DNA of 39,745 bases from Ignavibacteria bacterium UBA2333 (GCA_002344895.1 DDUR01000070.1:1-39745); one strand, 5' to 3'. Shown: positions 8,618 to 17,598, counted from the stretch's first letter. The notes: a model not told the origin generated them from the sequence alone. Made by a program: numbers and translations.

Positions 8618-11600
8618 TGAGCAGCCCTTTGGAGTTTGGCGTACCACTCGAGCGCGATTGTGATGTCGCGATTACTGATTTTGGTGCTGGTCTGACGGGC
8701 AGAAAACATCACTCTATCACGTACACTTTTCACCGATGCCGCCACCTCATGGACCGCCTCGGCCAGGCGTTCGATCTTCGCGTCTACTTCCGCTCGTATG
8801 GGAGCTGCGTAATGCGTCTCGAAATACGATCGCTCGTCACCGCCACGGCTGAAATGCTCTAGCGCGCGCCTGTTACGGATTGTGGCTTCCTTCGACGTGA
8901 TTGTTTCTCCTTCGGCAACCATTATCGGAATGGTATCAGTCGCTCCAGGGGCACGACTGTACGACTTCGTGATTGCGACAACACCTTTTTCGGCTCCTAT
9001 TCCAGCGCGGGCCTCAGAGAGCTTCGTCAGCACAAACGCAACGGCCGTCGTGGCTGCAAGTGGACCGACGATGGGTCCGAGAAGACCAATTGAGGCCGCG
9101 TAAATCTGAGGCAGGTAGGCCGTAATGGACTTGGTAACGAGGTCGAGCATGATGCCGGTGAACTGATCCTTGAAGGACTCACCAGCAGCCCCGATCGCCG
9201 CGAAGTTGAAAGCGGCGGACGCGGCCAGTTTCTCAAACGCCGTCTCGCCGTTCGCTGCCGAGTCGATAAATGCGTCGGCCTGCTGGTCTGCGGCCTTACG
9301 GAAGCTGTCAGCGACGGCCGCACGGCGTTTGTCCTCTTCCTCCCTGGCCTTTTCAGCTCGTTCTGCCTCAGCGTCTGCACGTTGCCTGTCGAGGTCGTCG
9401 ATCTGTTGCTGGTAGTCCTCCCAGAGAAGCAATCCGGCGTCGAGACGGGCCTTCAGAGCGTCCTGTTCGGCCTGAAACTGATCGAGACGTTTCTGGTGGG
9501 CCTCTTCCTCTTTTGCCGACTGCTCTGCGGCACCGGCATCATAGACGCCAGCCAGTGCCGACTGCAGGTTTTGTGCGGCCGCGAGACCAGCGGCGAAAAA
9601 CGGGGCTGTCTCGCCGAGATATTCGAGCTCGATGGCCCGTTTAGCCTTCTGGAACTCGCGTTCCGCGGCCAATTCTGCTTCTCGATTACCCTGGGCAGAC
9701 TTACGGGCCTCTTCCAACGTTTTTTCGGCTTCGAAAACGGCCAAATCACGCTTACGGACGCTCAAATCCGTGATCTGAGCAATCTCTGCGGCCCGTTTTT
9801 CTTTGCGATTCTGGTCTTCAAGGTCCGTTTCGGCCTTCAACTGCCGTTTTTTGACCTCCAGCACGACGGAGTCCGTGTCCAGAGCTGCCGATTTTGCCTT
9901 CTCCAGGGCCTCACGTGCCGCGTCAATGGCAGATGTGGAGGATTTCTCACTCAAGGCCTTGTCGAGGGCTTCCTGGGCCCGCACGACGGCAAGATTCTTC
10001 TCTACGATTGCATCGAGCTCGGCACGGTTTGCCTGGCGAAGCTCCTGGAGTCTAAGTTCTGCCAAGTCCTTGACGCGGGCTAGTGCGACGTCACCGGCTG
10101 TGACGTCCATCTGCTCGAGATTCGTAATACGAGCGGCGCGGAGGGCTACCTCTTCTGCAGTCGCCTGGTCTTCCAGGGCTTTCTTCTTGGCAAGAGTTTC
10201 CGTCGTCTTCTTGGCGTACGTTTCGACGTCGAAGTCTGCGCGATCGGCCTCCTGCCGTTCAATGATCGCATTACGTTTGTCCGTGAGTGCGACTTCCAGT
10301 GCCTGACGTGCCTGAGCCGATATTTCCTTGTCCTTGCGTACGCGCTCGATCTCGTCATCGATCGTGCGCAACTCGGCCGTGGCTGCACGTTGCCGTTCGG
10401 CGATTGCACGTTCGGTTTCGTCCTGGATACTCCGTTCGGCGATCTGTGCACGTGTCTGTGCAGCATCACGCTCGATCTGCAGGATTTGGTCCTGCACATC
10501 CTTCAGACTCTTGAGTTTCTTTGCTTCACCCTGGCCGATGAGTGCTGCCGCTGCCTTTTCGTCAGCCTCAATCTGCTTGAGCTGTTTGGTGGTTTTAAGG
10601 CCATCCTGGCGGATACGACGTATATCAGCGTCGGCCTGCTCTCGTTCTTCCTTCGTGCGAGCTTCACGGCGCTGCTGCAAGAGAGCGGCAAGGTCCGCCT
10701 TCTGCTGGGCATTGGCTTCCTGAGCGGCCTTCTTCGTTTCGTTGAAGGCGTCACCGATCTTCTTGACTTCCTCCTGCGTCGACTTCGCTGCGGCAACCTG
10801 CTTCTCTTGCTCGGCGACCAGTTGGCGTGCTTCGTCAGAGGTGCGTCCGTATTTGGTTGCAATCTCGTCGACTTGCTTTGCCGTGAGAACACCGGCATCA
10901 AGGGCCTTGCGAATCTCTGTCGAGAACGCGGCCTTCTTGACTTCGGCCTCAGATTGACCGAACCTCTTGGCAATGTCCGAGACAGTCTCGGCCGTGATCT
11001 GTCCCTCGGCCGATATTTTCTTGAGCTCACCGTCGATCGCGGCTTGGCGCGCGCGGTCCTTGGAGATGCCGAACGACTCACTGATTGAGTTAATCGTCGT
11101 GGTCACGTCGCGGCCTGCCTTGGCGGCACTCTGGAAGGCATCCGAGATCGCCTTCTCGCTAGCCGTCGTGAGGTTTGCGTCGTTCTTCTTGAGTGTTTCG
11201 AGCTCAGACTTGCGTTTCTGGGCGAAGGCCTTTATGCCATCGATCACCTGCTTTTGCGCGGCCGGATCGAGGTCCATCTCTTCGGCGTTGAGCTTCACCT
11301 TCGAGATCATCTCCGACTGCGCCGCGGCTATCTCTTCTGCGGTCTTGGCATTGAAGACGTCGTTCTTGAAACTGGCGATGAACTCTTCGCCGATCTGCCG
11401 TGGCGTCGATGTACCAAAGAGCCAGTCTGTAGCGTCCGAGACAACGTTGCCCATGACATCCGTGAGCGTGTCTTCGAGCTCTTCAGCGGCGACCTGGACT
11501 TCCAAATTGAGCTCAATCTTCTGCGCCTCGGCCAATTGCTGGTCGAGTTTATAGACCTGACCAGCCAGTGCAATGAGTTCATCGGAAGATTTGAGCGAGG

Positions 11601-13416
11601 CGGCCTGGATCGCGGTGAGATTTTCCTCAAACGTCTTGCCTGCCGATACAGCTCCTGGATACTGCTCAGTAAGGTCGGCCGTCGCCTGTGTCAACAGACT
11701 CGACGCCTCTTGTGCCGCGCGCTGTTTTGCGGCCCGTTCGTCGATCGTCAGCCCTTCGGCGCGTGCTGCCGCCTCAGCGTCGCGGACGATCTTTACCTGG
11801 TCAGCATAGGACTGTGATGCGTTCACGCGTGCTTGCGCTTCCTGCAGTCGTGCCGCTGCTGACTCACGCTCTGCCTGGATCATCGCCGTCGTCGCCTGAG
11901 CGTCTTCGAGCTTCTCCTTGGCGGTTTCATGGAGAGCGTCCGACAAGAGCTTCGTCACCCCGATCGCGGCTGTTATCGCCACGATAATTGCACCGATAGG
12001 ACTTGCCGCCAGAGTCGCGTTGAATCCCTTTGTCGCAGTACCGGCCGCCGTCGTGGCTGTCGCCTGACCGAACAGTCCAGGTACGACAGACTGTAGTAAG
12101 GCTTTGCCAAAATCGAGAGCGTTCTTACCGAGGCCTTCCGGCAAGATGTTCTTGAGCTGAGCGACCGTCGCCAAGGTCGGTGCCAGCTTCGCGGCCGCAT
12201 CCGTCACCGTGAGGAATCCGTCGCCCAAGGCACCGAGGCCCGAGCTCACGAAGGCCTGGACGTTGTTCAGTATTACGTTCGTCTGCGCCGCGATACCTGT
12301 TGCCGCCACTTCGTAGGCCTTTGTCGCGGCACCACCTGCGATTTCGTTCTGCACCTGCTGGAAGGTCAGGTTCATACGTGCCGCGTTGTCGCCTGTCGTC
12401 AGAAGGGCTGCACTTGCCGCCTCGGATGACGAGAACACCTGCGTCATTGTCAGGCCCATGCCCTTGGCACTTTGCTCAACCTGCTGCAGCGTCTTTGTGA
12501 GGCCCTGCTTTTCGAGGACCTTGCCGATGTTGGAGGCGTTGAGTGTTTGCGTGACACCGTCTATCTCGACGCTGACACCTGCCATCACCGACGCCAGTTG
12601 TGCACCTGGTTTCTGCAGCTCGATGATGGCCGCGCGGACCTGTGTCGTAGCCTGTGCCGTCGGGACGCCTAAGGCTGTCATCTGGGCGATGACGGCAGAT
12701 ACCTCCGCAAAGGAAATCTTGGCCGCACTGGCCGCAGGTACGACGTTTGCCAAGCCCGCGTTCATTTCATTGAACGAGGTCTTGCCGAGCTTGATGGCTG
12801 CGAAGAACGTATCCGAGACGCTGGCTGCACCAGCCGCGCCGAGCTTGTAGGCATTCAGTACGGACGTCAGGCCGTTGACTGCCGAGTTCGTATCGGATAC
12901 ACCTGCTACGGCAACCTTACTGGCCGTCTCTACGAATCCGATGATCTCTTCGTTCGTGCCTGTGATACCGGCCGAAATAGCGTTGTACGCACCTTGCGCG
13001 ATGGTGGCCGCAGAGTCGGGTACTTTTTTACTGAGGTCCAGGGCAAGGTCGCGGAACTCTTCAAAGCCTTCGACACCGAGCGTACCGATATTCTTGACTT
13101 GCGTATCGAGGCCAATGAGCGGGGCCGCAAGTCCCGATATGGCACTTGATACTTGCTGTACGGCCGTCACCGTAGCCGTGAATTTCAGTGCCTTCTCGAA
13201 CTCACGTGCACGGTCGCGATTCTTGTCGAGCTCGTCGCCGAGCTTTTGCGTCTCGGAGGCCGCACTTTGCAACGACTTTTTCCATGCCGCTTCGTCGATG
13301 GGCTTTATACCCTGGCCGAGAGGGCCTAGGGCCTTCCTTACGAGCTCCAGTTGTGCATTCAGCGCAGGTGCGTTGATGACTGGATTTAGCGATATGTCGA
13401 GTTCAACTTTTGCCAT
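8614..13416 (-). CDS. Tail tape-measure protein (TP901 type)
   Basis: A 1600-residue protein, by far the longest in the window. Residues about 60-330 match the TP901-type tape-measure core, with repeated Ala/Ser-rich helices (e.g. LSKKVPDSAATIAQGAYNA). A hydrophobic stretch is near 470-490 (SPIGAIIVAITAAIGV). Long charged coiled coils rich in Glu, Lys, Arg and Gln span about 490-1380, and a second hydrophobic stretch is near 1435-1465. The protein sets tail length and helps DNA entry; at about 1.5 angstrom per residue a tail of roughly 240 nm is expected. The ATG has no clear Shine-Dalgarno, and a strong stem-loop ends 8 bases before it. Confidence 0.93.
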   Translation of the reverse strand: MAKVELDISLNPVINAPALNAQLELVRKALGPLGQGIKPIDEAAWKKSLQSAASETQKLGDELDKNRDRAREFEKALKFTATVTAVQQVSSAISGLAAPLIGLDTQVKNIGTLGVEGFEEFRDLALDLSKKVPDSAATIAQGAYNAISAGITGTNEEIIGFVETASKVAVAGVSDTNSAVNGLTSVLNAYKLGAAGAASVSDTFFAAIKLGKTSFNEMNAGLANVVPAASAAKISFAEVSAVIAQMTALGVPTAQATTQVRAAIIELQKPGAQLASVMAGVSVEIDGVTQTLNASNIGKVLEKQGLTKTLQQVEQSAKGMGLTMTQVFSSSEAASAALLTTGDNAARMNLTFQQVQNEIAGGAATKAYEVAATGIAAQTNVILNNVQAFVSSGLGALGDGFLTVTDAAAKLAPTLATVAQLKNILPEGLGKNALDFGKALLQSVVPGLFGQATATTAAGTATKGFNATLAASPIGAIIVAITAAIGVTKLLSDALHETAKEKLEDAQATTAMIQAERESAAARLQEAQARVNASQSYADQVKIVRDAEAAARAEGLTIDERAAKQRAAQEASSLLTQATADLTEQYPGAVSAGKTFEENLTAIQAASLKSSDELIALAGQVYKLDQQLAEAQKIELNLEVQVAAEELEDTLTDVMGNVVSDATDWLFGTSTPRQIGEEFIASFKNDVFNAKTAEEIAAAQSEMISKVKLNAEEMDLDPAAQKQVIDGIKAFAQKRKSELETLKKNDANLTTASEKAISDAFQSAAKAGRDVTTTINSISESFGISKDRARQAAIDGELKKISAEGQITAETVSDIAKRFGQSEAEVKKAAFSTEIRKALDAGVLTAKQVDEIATKYGRTSDEARQLVAEQEKQVAAAKSTQEEVKKIGDAFNETKKAAQEANAQQKADLAALLQQRREARTKEEREQADADIRRIRQDGLKTTKQLKQIEADEKAAAALIGQGEAKKLKSLKDVQDQILQIERDAAQTRAQIAERSIQDETERAIAERQRAATAELRTIDDEIERVRKDKEISAQARQALEVALTDKRNAIIERQEADRADFDVETYAKKTTETLAKKKALEDQATAEEVALRAARITNLEQMDVTAGDVALARVKDLAELRLQELRQANRAELDAIVEKNLAVVRAQEALDKALSEKSSTSAIDAAREALEKAKSAALDTDSVVLEVKKRQLKAETDLEDQNRKEKRAAEIAQITDLSVRKRDLAVFEAEKTLEEARKSAQGNREAELAAEREFQKAKRAIELEYLGETAPFFAAGLAAAQNLQSALAGVYDAGAAEQSAKEEEAHQKRLDQFQAEQDALKARLDAGLLLWEDYQQQIDDLDRQRADAEAERAEKAREEEDKRRAAVADSFRKAADQQADAFIDSAANGETAFEKLAASAAFNFAAIGAAGESFKDQFTGIMLDLVTKSITAYLPQIYAASIGLLGPIVGPLAATTAVAFVLTKLSEARAGIGAEKGVVAITKSYSRAPGATDTIPIMVAEGETITSKEATIRNRRALEHFSRGGDERSYFETHYAAPIRAEVDAKIERLAEAVHEVAASVKSVRDRVMFSARQTSTKISNRDITIALEWYAKLQRAAQ

Positions 13417-13423
13417 CTGCGAG

Positions 13424-13453
13424 GAAGCCCAGCCGGAGGGCCGGTTGGGCTTC
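13424..13453 (-). promoter_or_regulatory. Stem-loop just upstream of the tape-measure start
   Basis: GAAGCCCAGCCGG (13424-13436) pairs with CCGGTTGGGCTTC (13441-13453) with one G-T or A-C position and a 4-base loop. In the minus-strand mRNA it lies between the chaperone stop and the tape-measure ATG at 13416. There is no T-run, so it is more likely a translational or processing element than a terminator. Confidence 0.6.
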
Positions 13454-13455
13454 GA

Positions 13456-13749
13456 TTAGTCGGGCGGGTGGTAGTCGTACGTCGATTTCAGAGCGTAGAG
13501 CTCTTCAACCTGGCTTGCTGGCAGAGCGGCATAGAGCCTCTCGAACTCGTCTGTACGGCCGTTGGCCAGATGCCAGCAGAGCATCTTGTCCTCGTACTCA
13601 GCCTTCACGTCGTAGCCGTATCTCTCGGGATGCGGCAGCATGTCAAACGGCGACCACTTCTGCTTTTGTGTCTTCTTTTCGTTGCGCGTGATGTGGAAGA
13701 TTTTGAAGCTCCGCCGGATGAACTCAATCTTCGCGTTGTCACGTTCCAA
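13456..13749 (-). CDS. Tail assembly chaperone, frameshift extension (gpT-like)
   Basis: A 97-codon frame lying between the first chaperone gene and the tape measure, the position of the T part of lambda G/GT. It has no ATG and no Shine-Dalgarno at its front; the only early start codon is a TTG at 13749 inside the end of the upstream gene. The frame is open from 13767, overlapping the upstream gene by 29 bases in the +1 frame. This is what a frameshift-expressed extension looks like. Slipping at TTT-C (13762-13759) would give a fusion of about 240 residues. Content: basic N-terminus, then SPFDMLPHPERYGYDVKAEY and an acidic C-terminal helix. Confidence 0.75.
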   Translation of the reverse strand: MERDNAKIEFIRRSFKIFHITRNEKKTQKQKWSPFDMLPHPERYGYDVKAEYEDKMLCWHLANGRTDEFERLYAALPASQVEELYALKSTYDYHPPD

Positions 13750-14179
13750 GGATTTGTCGAAAGGAGTTCACCGCATCGGCGACATCCTTGATTGAAATCC
13801 ACTTGTCGTTGTCTGCGTTTTCGAAGAGTTCGACATCCTCAGCAGTCATAGCCGCGCGTACAGCGATAGCTCGAAGAATCGCCACATTCATCTCATGGAC
13901 GTAGTCGGATGTGGCGTACAGTCGCTGTAACTCGAGTTGCTGCGCTCTACGAGAGCGATCGATCTCGTAACCATCCGTTGGCAGTTGCAGCTTGAGTTCG
14001 TTAAACTTCGTGTCGAGCTCGACGCCGGTCCGTGTCCACTCCTCAACGCACGACCGCAGCAGGCCGCGCACGTGCATCGTTGGCTCAGGCAAGACGACGG
14101 TAACCAGTCTGGTTTCCGTCGAACCATCGTCGCCGATGACTGAATAGGTGATGATCTTGGTTTTCATGTCCTGTGTCAT
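13739..14179 (-). CDS. Tail assembly chaperone (gpG-like)
   Basis: A 146-residue soluble, mostly helical protein immediately after the tail-tube gene and before the gpT-like frame and the tape measure. This is the conserved slot of tail assembly chaperones, which coat the tape measure during tail assembly. The start at 14179 has AGGAG 8 bases upstream. The N-terminal part (residues 6-35) is beta-strand-like (IITYSVIGDDGSTETRLVTV) and the rest helical with many charged residues. The end overlaps the next frame by 29 bases, the presumed frameshift window. Confidence 0.75.
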   Translation of the reverse strand: MTQDMKTKIITYSVIGDDGSTETRLVTVVLPEPTMHVRGLLRSCVEEWTRTGVELDTKFNELKLQLPTDGYEIDRSRRAQQLELQRLYATSDYVHEMNVAILRAIAVRAAMTAEDVELFENADNDKWISIKDVADAVNSFRQILGT

Positions 14180-14205
14180 TGTTCCTTCTCCTGGTGAAAT
14201 AGAAT

Positions 14206-14230
14206 GCAGGGGACCGGCGTGGCCCCCTGC
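14206..14230 (-). promoter_or_regulatory. Intergenic stem-loop, tail tube/chaperone gap
   Basis: GCAGGGG (14206-14212) pairs with CCCCTGC (14224-14230), with inner CC/GG pairs. It lies in the 57-base gap between the tail-tube stop and the chaperone start. There is no T-run. It may reduce read-through or protect the abundant tail-tube mRNA. Confidence 0.5.
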
Positions 14231-14236
14231 GTGATG

Positions 14237-14884
14237 TTACGCTGCTGGGAGTGCCTTTACTTTTTCGTAAGCACCTTCAGGAATTGTACGGTCTGCGGCC
14301 GTCGAAATCGTGCCCCAGACGCTTGAGTCGAAGAGACCCTGCACAAGCTCGAAGCCGCCAGATTTCTTGCAAGAAACGGCTGTGCATTCGATCGGCACCA
14401 TCAGTGTGTCGCCAGCCTTGCGTGAACGAGCTCCTGACGAACGCTTGATTTGCACAATGGCCATCAAGGTGATGATCGTCGAACCGCTCACACTCTCGGC
14501 CTGCACCATGAGGTATTTCGGATCGCTGGTGCCGCCTGACGCACCACCGATCTTGAGGCCGTTTTCGGAGGTCTTCTCGTTCTTCGTTACACCGCCGCCG
14601 CCGCCTTGTGTGCGCGGGGCTGCGGTTTCTAGGAACGCCAGGATGTCCAGATCGTTGGACACAATCTTGACCGTCGGGATGCCTGCCTCGTCATAGGTTG
14701 CGTCGGAGGTTTCGACGATCACTTCGTTTGTTGTGTCGTCCTTCAAATGCAAGGCGACATCTGTGAGGGTCGGGCTGGCGATGTCCACACCTGTTGTCTT
14801 ATTGACAATGCCGGTGTGGTCGTCCTTCATCCGGTAGAAGGCGATGTTTGCGCGACCTCCCCATGATGCTGGTGTTGATGACAT
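14237..14884 (-). CDS. Major tail (tube) protein candidate
   Basis: A 215-residue protein beginning MSSTPASWGGRANIAFYRM with AAGGA 8 bases before the ATG. A Gly-rich linker and many short strands, with no membrane or coiled-coil segment, fit a tail-tube fold. The following genes are the two chaperones and the tape measure, the standard order tube-chaperones-tape measure of long-tailed phages. No family is named with confidence; the call rests on size, composition and synteny. A strong stem-loop follows its stop. Confidence 0.7.
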   Translation of the reverse strand: MSSTPASWGGRANIAFYRMKDDHTGIVNKTTGVDIASPTLTDVALHLKDDTTNEVIVETSDATYDEAGIPTVKIVSNDLDILAFLETAAPRTQGGGGGVTKNEKTSENGLKIGGASGGTSDPKYLMVQAESVSGSTIITLMAIVQIKRSSGARSRKAGDTLMVPIECTAVSCKKSGGFELVQGLFDSSVWGTISTAADRTIPEGAYEKVKALPAA

Positions 14885-14924
14885 GATGTAGTCCTTGAGA
14901 AAAGTTTAGTTGCTGAGTAAGCCG

Positions 14925-15464
14925 TCAGGACTTCCTGGCATCAGCGGCGAAGATGCCGAGCACGGCCATCGCGATGCTGATTATGCCGTCAGTCCATTCC
15001 GGTGGAATGACTATTCCGAAGTGCGCAAGGATGACGGCGAGGCCGCCAACGAGACCGGCGATAGTTGTGCGCCAGTTGCGCTCTGCACCGTCGCCCATGA
15101 AGAACGACAAGATGATTGTGCCGACGCCGACAATAGGAGCCGTCAGACCTTCAGGAATGACAACGCCAAAAAAGCTTGCAATGGCCACGATGGCCATGAC
15201 AACTGCTGTGATGATGGTGCGTGGGTTACGCATAACGAGGCCTGCCAGAAACTGTGGGAGATACCTGAGGATGATCCAAAACAACTTGACTTTCGTCCAG
15301 AGTGTCATCTCGGATTCCAGGTCGTCGATGACGAGCGGTGTGGCCTTTGGCGGCTCTTCCCGCGTCATGCCGTCGCGATGACGGCGTTGCCTCCACTCGA
15401 ACGCACTTGGTGCGGTTGTGATCGGTGGAGTACGATCACCGTCGTCAGAGCCGGTCTCTTGCAT
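14925..15464 (-). CDS. Holin-like membrane protein
   Basis: About 179 residues from the ATG at 15464, which has GAAGGTGA 5 bases upstream; a GTG at 15473 is an alternative. The first 65 residues are charged and cytoplasmic in character. Then come four hydrophobic segments: IITAVVMAIVAIASFFGVVI, PIVGVGTIILSFFMG, TTIAGLVGGLAVILAHFGIV and IISIAMAVLGIFAADARKS. The NWRTTIAGLVGGLAVIL and C-terminal LGIFAADA parts look like phage holins. It probably forms the membrane lesion for lysis, although it sits between virion genes and no endolysin is next to it. It overlaps the upstream gene by 20 bases. Confidence 0.7.
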   Translation of the reverse strand: MQETGSDDGDRTPPITTAPSAFEWRQRRHRDGMTREEPPKATPLVIDDLESEMTLWTKVKLFWIILRYLPQFLAGLVMRNPRTIITAVVMAIVAIASFFGVVIPEGLTAPIVGVGTIILSFFMGDGAERNWRTTIAGLVGGLAVILAHFGIVIPPEWTDGIISIAMAVLGIFAADARKS

Positions 15465-15708
15465 GTCGTTCACCTTCCAGCCGTGCGATTCTATCCGTGT
15501 GTTCGTTTTGTCTTAAGAGGATGGCATTGAGCTCCTGTTGCTGGCGACTGATGTTTGCCTCAGCCGCCTCGCCTCGTTCCGACAGGCGCGCCATTGCCTC
15601 AATGATTTCGTCGAGTTTGTGGTAGGCGTTCTTCGCGAAGAAGGAGATCATCCCCAGCAGGATCATGATGATGGTCCCGAGGGCCGTCATGATGTGTTCG
15701 GTACTCAT
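15445..15708 (-). CDS. Small membrane-anchored coiled-coil protein, lysis-associated
   Basis: An 87-residue protein with AGGAGG 8 bases before the ATG, whose ATGA overlaps the stop of the upstream gene. Residues 7-25 (TALGTIIMILLGMISFFAK) form one transmembrane helix. The rest is a charged coiled coil (LDEIIEAMARLSERGEAAEA). The layout resembles inner-membrane spanin or haemolysin-like holin accessory proteins. With the next gene it likely forms a small lysis or membrane module. The exact role is uncertain. Confidence 0.6.
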   Translation of the reverse strand: MSTEHIMTALGTIIMILLGMISFFAKNAYHKLDEIIEAMARLSERGEAAEANISRQQQELNAILLRQNEHTDRIARLEGERHARDRL

Positions 15709-16181
15709 GCGTCAAGCCTCCTAACACGCATCCAGGAGCCAGCGCGGACTTGCGTTTGCCCACCATCCGACCCGTTCTGTGCCCATTGAAGCTGTAGAGT
15801 TCCGGAGGCACTGAAATCAATCGTCATCTCTTCCTTCACGAACCGGACAGCAGCACCGAGTGTCACGTTGGACAAAGAGTTAAGTGAGTTTACGGTCGTG
15901 CCGATAACGTTGTGGCGTGCGATACTGTTTGCTGCTGGACCGGTCCAGCCGACGCGAAAACCGGCTGTCGCATTCGGTGTTGCCACGGATAGAAACGCCT
16001 CAACATGATACTTGCCGGATTCAACGCTGTACAGCAGGTGATCATCATTTTGCGGCGTAGTGGTCGACGAAACTGATTCCGTCGAAGGCTTTATGATTTC
16101 GTCGTAGGGCTTATCGAGTAAATCCGTCCACGACACTTCAATAGGGCCTGTAGAAGGCCCACCAACGCTTACGATCGCCAT
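15705..16181 (-). CDS. Virion surface or fibre-domain protein
   Basis: A 158-residue protein starting MAIVSVGGPSTG; its ATG overlaps the upstream stop as TAATG, which fixes the start at 16181 although the frame is open further upstream. The central part (DDHLLYSVESGKYHVEAFLSV ... FRVGWTGPA) and the end (TLQLQWAQNGSDGGQTQVRAGSW) match a beta-sandwich pattern I associate with phage fibre and decoration proteins. It lies between the capsid and lysis-like genes, so it may decorate the head or the tail tip. The biochemical role is inferred. Confidence 0.55.
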   Translation of the reverse strand: MAIVSVGGPSTGPIEVSWTDLLDKPYDEIIKPSTESVSSTTTPQNDDHLLYSVESGKYHVEAFLSVATPNATAGFRVGWTGPAANSIARHNVIGTTVNSLNSLSNVTLGAAVRFVKEEMTIDFSASGTLQLQWAQNGSDGGQTQVRAGSWMRVRRLDA

Positions 16182-16510
16182 TAGAACGATCCTTTCACAC
16201 TGAGCGTCCCGGATGAGATGTTGTTCTTCGTGTAGACTACGCGCACGAATCCTACGCGGTAGTTCAAGTCCCACATGTGGACGTTGCCGTTATTGTTCGC
16301 ACCGGCAATGACTTGACTCGATGCCTGGACCCACGAGTTAACGTCAGTGGGATCATTCGACACCTGGAGCGACAATGTGCCATCAATCGTACCTGTCACG
16401 CTCGACCAGTGACACGTTACGGCGACGCGCCCCTCAGATGGCATTGCGAACCAGGAACTCGAGATATTGGCAGACATGTCGCCTGCCTTGATGATGTCGA
16501 TGATCTGCAT
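16181..16510 (-). CDS. Small virion protein, possible decoration protein
   Basis: A 109-residue beta-rich protein with alternating hydrophobic strands (RVAVTCHWSSVTGTIDGTLSL, RVGFVRVVYTKNN). It resembles small phage structural domains that measure deviation-like repeats in head or tail surfaces, but no family is named with confidence. It comes directly after the major capsid gene, the common position of head decoration proteins. The ATG at 16510 has only a distant GGGGA upstream. A large inverted repeat lies between it and the capsid gene. Confidence 0.5.
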   Translation of the reverse strand: MQIIDIIKAGDMSANISSSWFAMPSEGRVAVTCHWSSVTGTIDGTLSLQVSNDPTDVNSWVQASSQVIAGANNNGNVHMWDLNYRVGFVRVVYTKNNISSGTLSVKGSF

Positions 16511-16528
16511 GAGCGTTGTCGTTTCCCC

Positions 16529-16571
16529 TCAACCGAGGCGCGCCACGTGTGCGACGCGCCTCAGAGGTTGA
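16529..16571 (-). terminator. Stem-loop downstream of the capsid gene
   Basis: GAGGCGCG (16535-16542) pairs perfectly with CGCGCCTC (16555-16562) around a 12-base loop. An outer pair TCAACC/GGTTGA extends it past a 3-base bulge. It lies in the 99-base gap after the capsid stop. Without a T-run it could be a partial terminator or an mRNA-stabilising end. Confidence 0.5.
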
Positions 16572-16609
16572 AAGGGAGAAGGAAGAAAGACCAAAACAAA
16601 AGGTGTTTA

Positions 16610-17566
16610 TCAGTCGATGCGGAGACCTTGCAGCTTCGCGACCGCGAAGTCGTTCTGCAGCATGTTGGCGACGTCCAGCTCGAGGGTCGTCTCGTAGTTC
16701 GTGCCTACGAGGCCGTGATCCTTGACAGTCACGCCCACATTCGTCGGATGTGTCCAGTTCTCGCCTTCGCCACAGCGAACGGCATAGATCGAGCCGCAGT
16801 CGTTAGACGAGCCTACAGTCTCCGTGAACGGGATGATGCGCGTAGAACCGTCGGCCGCGAATCCAGAAGGGATGATCGGGATACCGCCAAAGGTTTGCAT
16901 CTGCCAGGGCTGACCGAAAGCATCGGTCACGGAAGCAACCACGAAGTGGTCACGGGCAATAGCGCGCAGACGCTGGATGAGCTGCAGGTCCATGATGAGC
17001 ATCGTGGCAGGGCCGTTCAACTTGCCGAGCAGCTCCTCGATCTTGGCGACGATCAACTGCTGGCTCTTCTTCGCCGTATCAGAGTTGCCATACGAGATGA
17101 TGAGGCCGTTCGGGGCGATGTCGAGCTTCTGGCCAGCAGGCACAAGATTCTTCAGGCCGTTCAGGTTCTGCCCGGTGTTGTCACCGTTCATAATCTGGTT
17201 GAACAGGTGGCGTGCGATACTCCGCGCAAGAGTGTTAAAATCCTGCGCGCGCTTGCTGGCTACGTTGCCGCCGCGACGCTCGATAGCCTGGTCGGTTTGC
17301 AGGCGATCTCCAATGACGCGAAGAGTTGCCGTCACGTCATTGTTCTGAGATACGTGAGCCGTGTAGCCAGAGCCGATGGCTCGGTTTTCGCCGGCGCCCG
17401 TGATCGAGTCTCCCTTACGCAGTGAGTCGGCATTACCGCTCACGGGATAGAATTGCGCAAGGTTCAGGTAGGGGACCTCTTGCGTCATGTTCAGCAGGGC
17501 GGCAGAGCGCATCCCAGGGTTTTCTGATCCCTGGCCGTCAGACCCGCTGAGTTGGGTGAGTAACAT
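16610..17566 (-). CDS. Major capsid protein
   Basis: A 318-residue soluble protein directly after the scaffold gene, the fixed order in tailed phages. Long helix, extended P-like segments such as IARHLFNQIMNGDNTGQNLNG, and a C-terminal beta-rich region ending NDFAVAKLQGLRI fit an HK97-fold coat protein. In Mu the equivalent is gpT. Weak AAGG lies 10 bases before the ATG. There is no delta-domain, as the scaffold is a separate gene. Confidence 0.85.
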   Translation of the reverse strand: MLLTQLSGSDGQGSENPGMRSAALLNMTQEVPYLNLAQFYPVSGNADSLRKGDSITGAGENRAIGSGYTAHVSQNNDVTATLRVIGDRLQTDQAIERRGGNVASKRAQDFNTLARSIARHLFNQIMNGDNTGQNLNGLKNLVPAGQKLDIAPNGLIISYGNSDTAKKSQQLIVAKIEELLGKLNGPATMLIMDLQLIQRLRAIARDHFVVASVTDAFGQPWQMQTFGGIPIIPSGFAADGSTRIIPFTETVGSSNDCGSIYAVRCGEGENWTHPTNVGVTVKDHGLVGTNYETTLELDVANMLQNDFAVAKLQGLRID

Positions 17567-17598
17567 GGTAGTGGTGCCTTTGTGAGGTTGTGGAAGCC

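Noticed and set aside
9382..13459. Several long plus-strand frames opposite the tape measure
   Set aside because: Produced by the Ala/Glu/Lys-rich codon pattern of the tape measure; Ser- and Leu-rich shadows without starts.
16277..17425. 382-codon plus-strand frame opposite the capsid gene
   Set aside because: Covers the ends of two genes with clear phage features on the minus strand and shows no family resemblance.
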